NCBI RefSeq assembly: GCF_022138605.1
Contig: NZ_JACBFS010000006.1
Location: 124,001-188,000, forward strand
From: Xanthobacter sp. NM-25
Lineage (GTDB): Bacteria > Pseudomonadota > Alphaproteobacteria > Rhizobiales > Xanthobacteraceae
Direction of reading: 5' to 3'
DNA length: 64,000 nt
The notes under the pieces are model-generated. The model made no database searches and was not told the DNA's origin. It saw nothing but the letters and a program-made list of their open reading frames with translations. Of the stretch, positions 60,870 to 64,000 are shown one piece after another. Each line of letters opens with the position of its first letter. Positions within the stretch are counted from its first letter, which is position 1. Made by a program: the position numbers and the translations under genes.

Positions 60870-61660
60870 TGGGCGATCTGGCCCCGGCCGCCGGCCTCCT
60901 CGACACGCCGGCGCGCCGCTCCGGCTGGATCCCCCGCCTCGATCCGCGGGTCCGCCTCGTCACCGCCGGAGCGTTCGCGGTGCTGGTGGTCGCCTGTTCG
61001 GCGTTCGGCCCCCTGCTGGCGGCGCTGGCCGGCGCCGGGGCCATGATGGTGGCGGCGCATCTGCCCATCGGCCGGACCCTGCGGCGGGTCGCCACCATGG
61101 ATTCCTTCATCGTCTTCATGCTGGCGACGCTGCCCTTCACCACCCCCGGCGCGCCGCTCTTCACCCTGTTCGGCCTGCCGGCGAGCCAGGAGGGGGTTGT
61201 TCACGCCGCCACCATCGCGCTCAAGGCCAATGCGGTCATGCTGATGGCCATGGCCTTGCTGTCCACCCTCGCTCCCGACACCCTGGCGCGCGCGCTCGCC
61301 CGGCTGGGCGCGCCGGAACGCCTCGTGCACCTCATCCTGTTCAAGATCCGCTATGTCGACATGCTGCATCAGGAATATCATCGCCTGCGCACCGCCATGC
61401 GGGCACGCGGCTTCAAACCCGCCAACACGCGCCACACCTATGTCAGCTTTGGCTACCTCATCGGCATGATGCTGATCCGCGCCCTGGAGCGGTCGGAACG
61501 CATTCTCAAGGCCATGAAGTGCCGCGGCTTCACCGGCCGGCTGTTCATCGAGGACGACAGCCGCCTGGGTGCCCACGACATCGCCTTCTGCATCCTGGCC
61601 GGAGCCCTCGCCACCGGCCTTGTCACCTGGGAGGTGATGATCCGTGTCTCCGCTTCTTGA
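60869..61660 (+). CDS. cbiQ: Cobalt ECF transporter T component
   Basis: The product has 263 residues with about five or six membrane segments. Its two coupling motifs in the cytoplasmic helices are RTAMRARGFKPAN and AMKCRGFTGRLF, which carry the conserved Arg-Gly. It links CbiM to the ATPase. Its ATG overlaps the TGA of the preceding gene (TGATG), and its end overlaps cbiO by 17 bases. Confidence 0.94.
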   Translation: MGDLAPAAGLLDTPARRSGWIPRLDPRVRLVTAGAFAVLVVACSAFGPLLAALAGAGAMMVAAHLPIGRTLRRVATMDSFIVFMLATLPFTTPGAPLFTLFGLPASQEGVVHAATIALKANAVMLMAMALLSTLAPDTLARALARLGAPERLVHLILFKIRYVDMLHQEYHRLRTAMRARGFKPANTRHTYVSFGYLIGMMLIRALERSERILKAMKCRGFTGRLFIEDDSRLGAHDIAFCILAGALATGLVTWEVMIRVSAS

Positions 61661-62348
61661 GGCCCAGGATATCGTCTTCGCCTATCCCGGCCGCCCGCGC
61701 GTGCTCGACGGCGCCAGCCTCACCCTGTCGGCGGGGGAACGGGTCTGCCTGGTCGGGCCCAATGGCGCGGGCAAAAGCACGCTGCTGCATATCCTGGTGG
61801 GCCTGCTCTCCCCTTCAGCCGGCACCGTCCGCGCCTTTGGCACCTTCTGCCGCGCGGAAGCAGATTTCATCGGCGTGCGGCAGCGGGCCGGGTTGGTGTT
61901 TCAGGACCCCGACGACCAGCTGTTTTGCCCGACCGTGGCCGACGACGTGGCCTTCGGCCCCCTCAACCAGGGCAAGAGCCGCGCCGACGTCCGGGCCATT
62001 GTCGACGCGACCCTCGCCCAGCTCGATCTCCAGCACCTGCGGGACCGCATCACCCATAAATTGTCAGGCGGGGAAAAGCGGCTGGTGACCTTGGCGGCGG
62101 TGCTCGCCATGCAGCCGGAGGTGCTACTCCTGGACGAGCCCACCAACGCACTGGATGAGCAGGTGTATGCGCGGCTGGTGGAGATCCTGCGCGGCCTGCC
62201 GCAGGCGATGGTGATCGTCTCCCATGATCCAGCCTTCCGCACGGCCCTCGCCACCCGCACCGTGCGCCTCCAGGCCGGCCGGACCGCCGACCTCGCCGCC
62301 ACCGATGACGTCACGCCCGCCGCCCGCCAACGTCCGGCGCCGCGGTAG
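61644..62348 (+). CDS. cbiO: Cobalt ECF transporter ATPase
   Basis: The product has 234 residues from GTG 61644. Walker A is LVGPNGAGKSTLLHIL (about 33-48), the Q loop is GLVFQDPDDQLFCPTVADDV, the signature is HKLSGGEKRLV, Walker B is VLLLDEPTNALD, and the switch His is in VIVSHDPAF. A single ATPase gene is present, so it probably forms a homodimer. It closes the importer operon. Confidence 0.94.
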   Translation: MSPLLEAQDIVFAYPGRPRVLDGASLTLSAGERVCLVGPNGAGKSTLLHILVGLLSPSAGTVRAFGTFCRAEADFIGVRQRAGLVFQDPDDQLFCPTVADDVAFGPLNQGKSRADVRAIVDATLAQLDLQHLRDRITHKLSGGEKRLVTLAAVLAMQPEVLLLDEPTNALDEQVYARLVEILRGLPQAMVIVSHDPAFRTALATRTVRLQAGRTADLAATDDVTPAARQRPAPR

Positions 62349-62431
62349 CTCCTGCCAGCGCACCGGAGGTCGCTTCCTTTTTCCCTCGCGAATCAGCAGA
62401 TTGTGTCAAGGGAGCTCAGGGGGCGAGAATC

Positions 62432-64000
62432 ATGGCGGCGATGGCGGCGGCGCGGCGCGCACTGCTGGTTTCAGTTTCGACACTTGCGACAGGGGTGGCG
62501 CTGCCGGCAATAGCTGCCGACCTGCCGCCGGCAATGGCGGTGAAAGCCCCCGGCCCCGCAGGCAGCTGGACCGGGTTCTATCTCGGCACCTATGTGGGCG
62601 CCGGCCTGGTGGACAGCCAGTGGGGACCGGGCACCGGGCCGCTCGTGGCCACCGCTCCCCAGTCCTTCCCCAGCTCCGGCTCGGCCGCAGGGGCGCTGAT
62701 CGGCTCGACCATCGGCTACAATTACCAGATGGGCTCCTACGTGCTCGGCCTCGAGGGCGACCTCGGCACGGGCTTCCTCTACGGGCAGGCCCGATGCGCC
62801 GGCAGCTGGCAATCCATCTGCACCACCGACACCGATCTGCTCGCCACCCTGGCGGGCCGGATCGGCTATGCCTTCGACAATGTGCTGGTCTATGGCAAGG
62901 CCGGCGCCGCCTTCATCAACAACAGCTACACCGTGAGCGGCACCGCTTATGCGGGCCAGTTCACCGGGTCGCAGTTTCAGGCCGGCTGGACGGTGGGCGG
63001 CGGTGTCGAGGTGGCGCTGACGCCGCAGATGTCGGCCAAGGCGGAATATGCCTATCTCGATTTCGGCAGCTCCGATGTCGACCTGTCCAACGGACGTGTC
63101 GCCAGCACCATTCCGATGTCCGGCTCGGCGCAGATGGTCAAGCTCGGCCTCAACTGGCGGCCCTGGGGGGCGCCGTTGCCCGGGTCCGGCGCGGCACTGC
63201 CGGTGCCGGGGCGCAACTGGGCCGGCTTCTATCTCGGCGGCCACGCCGGCGGCGCCTGGGGACGCGACGACTGGACCACGGCCAACGGTTTCCTGGCGCA
63301 GGATTCCGTGGGCGGGGCCTTTCCGGGCGGCGCCAATCCCATGGGGCTGCTCGGCGGCGTGCAGGCCGGCTTCAACGTGCAGTCGGGCCCCTGGGTGGCG
63401 GGCCTGGAAGCTTCCATCAGCGCGGCGGACCTCAGCGGCTATGCCAAGTGCGCCGCCGGCAACACCGGCACGCCCACCAGCTATGCCTGCCACAACGCGA
63501 TTTCCTCGCTCGGCTCCCTCTCCGGCCGGCTGGGCCAGAGCTGGGGCGACCTGCTGCTCTACGGCAAGGTCGGCGCCGCATGGGTCAACAGCTCCGGCGA
63601 GGTGTTCCCCACCGACAGCGTCCGCCATTACACCCAGAGCGGCACCCGCTGGGGCTGGATGCTGGGATCGGGCATCGAATATGCCCTGAGCCAGAATGTC
63701 TCGACCTTCATCGAGTACAATTTCTATGACTTCGGCACGCAGGACGTGACCTATTCCGGCTGGGGCCGCAGTGCCACGGCGAGCTTCCGGCAGCGGCTGG
63801 AGGCGGTGCGCGCCGGCCTCAACTACCGCTTCGCCTGGGGCGAAGCCGATGCGCCGATGGCCCACAAGGCGCCGGAGCTGCCCATGGGCTGGACCGCCGA
63901 GATCGGCGGCCGCTACTTCCTCAGCACCGGCCGCATGCAGAAGGACCTGATGGCGCCGGTGCCGCCGGCACGCCTCAACTCCCGACTGATCTATGCCAAC
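62432..64000 (+). CDS. Outer-membrane beta-barrel protein with two barrel domains, 3' end cut by window edge
   Basis: From ATG 62432 the frame stays open for 523 codons to the window end. The signal peptide covers about residues 1-29 (ending AIAAD). Two Omp25-like units follow: the first opens WTGFYLGTYVGAGLVDSQWG and closes near KLGLNWRPWG at residue 246. The second opens NWAGFYLGGHAGGAWGRDD at about 263 and closes with VRAGLNYRFAWGEA at about 470. A further segment begins GWTAEIGGRYFLSTGRMQKD, perhaps a third barrel. Such proteins are common in Hyphomicrobiales outer membranes and usually have one domain of this kind, so the tandem form is notable. No terminator is visible between cbiO and this gene. 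Confidence 0.88.
   Translation, partial: MAAMAAARRALLVSVSTLATGVALPAIAADLPPAMAVKAPGPAGSWTGFYLGTYVGAGLVDSQWGPGTGPLVATAPQSFPSSGSAAGALIGSTIGYNYQMGSYVLGLEGDLGTGFLYGQARCAGSWQSICTTDTDLLATLAGRIGYAFDNVLVYGKAGAAFINNSYTVSGTAYAGQFTGSQFQAGWTVGGGVEVALTPQMSAKAEYAYLDFGSSDVDLSNGRVASTIPMSGSAQMVKLGLNWRPWGAPLPGSGAALPVPGRNWAGFYLGGHAGGAWGRDDWTTANGFLAQDSVGGAFPGGANPMGLLGGVQAGFNVQSGPWVAGLEASISAADLSGYAKCAAGNTGTPTSYACHNAISSLGSLSGRLGQSWGDLLLYGKVGAAWVNSSGEVFPTDSVRHYTQSGTRWGWMLGSGIEYALSQNVSTFIEYNFYDFGTQDVTYSGWGRSATASFRQRLEAVRAGLNYRFAWGEADAPMAHKAPELPMGWTAEIGGRYFLSTGRMQKDLMAPVPPARLNSRLIYAN

Overview
The window is high-GC DNA. It looks like an alphaproteobacterium of the Hyphomicrobiales, possibly a Xanthobacteraceae relative, although no marker gene here proves the genus. 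The grounds are the aerobic cobalamin genes (cobG, cobN, cobF, with cobK antisense between cobJ and cobL), Omp25-like beta-barrels, TRAP transport and dense acyl-CoA catabolism. The exception to the base composition is roughly positions 200-1570, which is strongly AT-rich and looks horizontally acquired.

Layout. (1) 1-4040 is a scarred accessory region. It holds an unfinished, unrecognised protein gene and a small lipoprotein gene (both AT-rich, minus strand), the 3' tail of an hlyD-type secretion adaptor, a LysR tail, and a type I-C cas3 broken inside its helicase domain. The cas3 break runs directly into the first repeat of a 9-repeat CRISPR array, so the rest of the cas operon and the leader appear to have been lost in one deletion. 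(2) 4159-10566 carries a DUF4105 membrane protein, a LysR regulator divergent from an ALDH7-type aldehyde dehydrogenase, a small secreted protein and an exported alkyl sulfatase. (3) 11039-39545 is a large acyl-CoA catabolic region: racemase/CoA-transferase, thioesterase, three acyl-CoA dehydrogenases, hydratase/dehydrogenase enzymes, thiolase, two acyl-CoA ligases, an IclR regulator, a TRAP transporter, a CoA-transferase/hydratase/CitE-lyase set, a LysR regulator, a DUF35 plus Ltp2-like pair and a PrpD-family enzyme. A palindrome close to TTCCGCTNAGCGGAA recurs in most promoter gaps here and is probably the IclR operator. (4) 39723-40529 is a DUF4239 membrane protein. (5) 40700-58375 is a nearly complete aerobic cobalamin pathway (cobC, cobQ, a DUF1289 protein, cobO, cobW, cobN, cobG, H, I, J, K, L, M, B, A, F). 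(6) 58798-62348 is a cobalt ECF-type importer (DUF4198 protein, CbiM, CbiL-like, CbiQ, CbiO). Cobalamin riboswitches precede cobW and the importer. (7) From 62432 to the window end runs an outer-membrane beta-barrel gene that is cut by the window edge.

How the parts work together. The riboswitches should reduce corrin synthesis and cobalt import when cobalamin is plentiful. The catabolic region plausibly imports an organic acid by TRAP, activates it to a CoA ester by ligase or CoA transfer, and degrades it by dehydrogenation, hydration and thiolytic, retro-aldol or citramalyl-CoA-type cleavage. The actual substrate cannot be read from the sequence.
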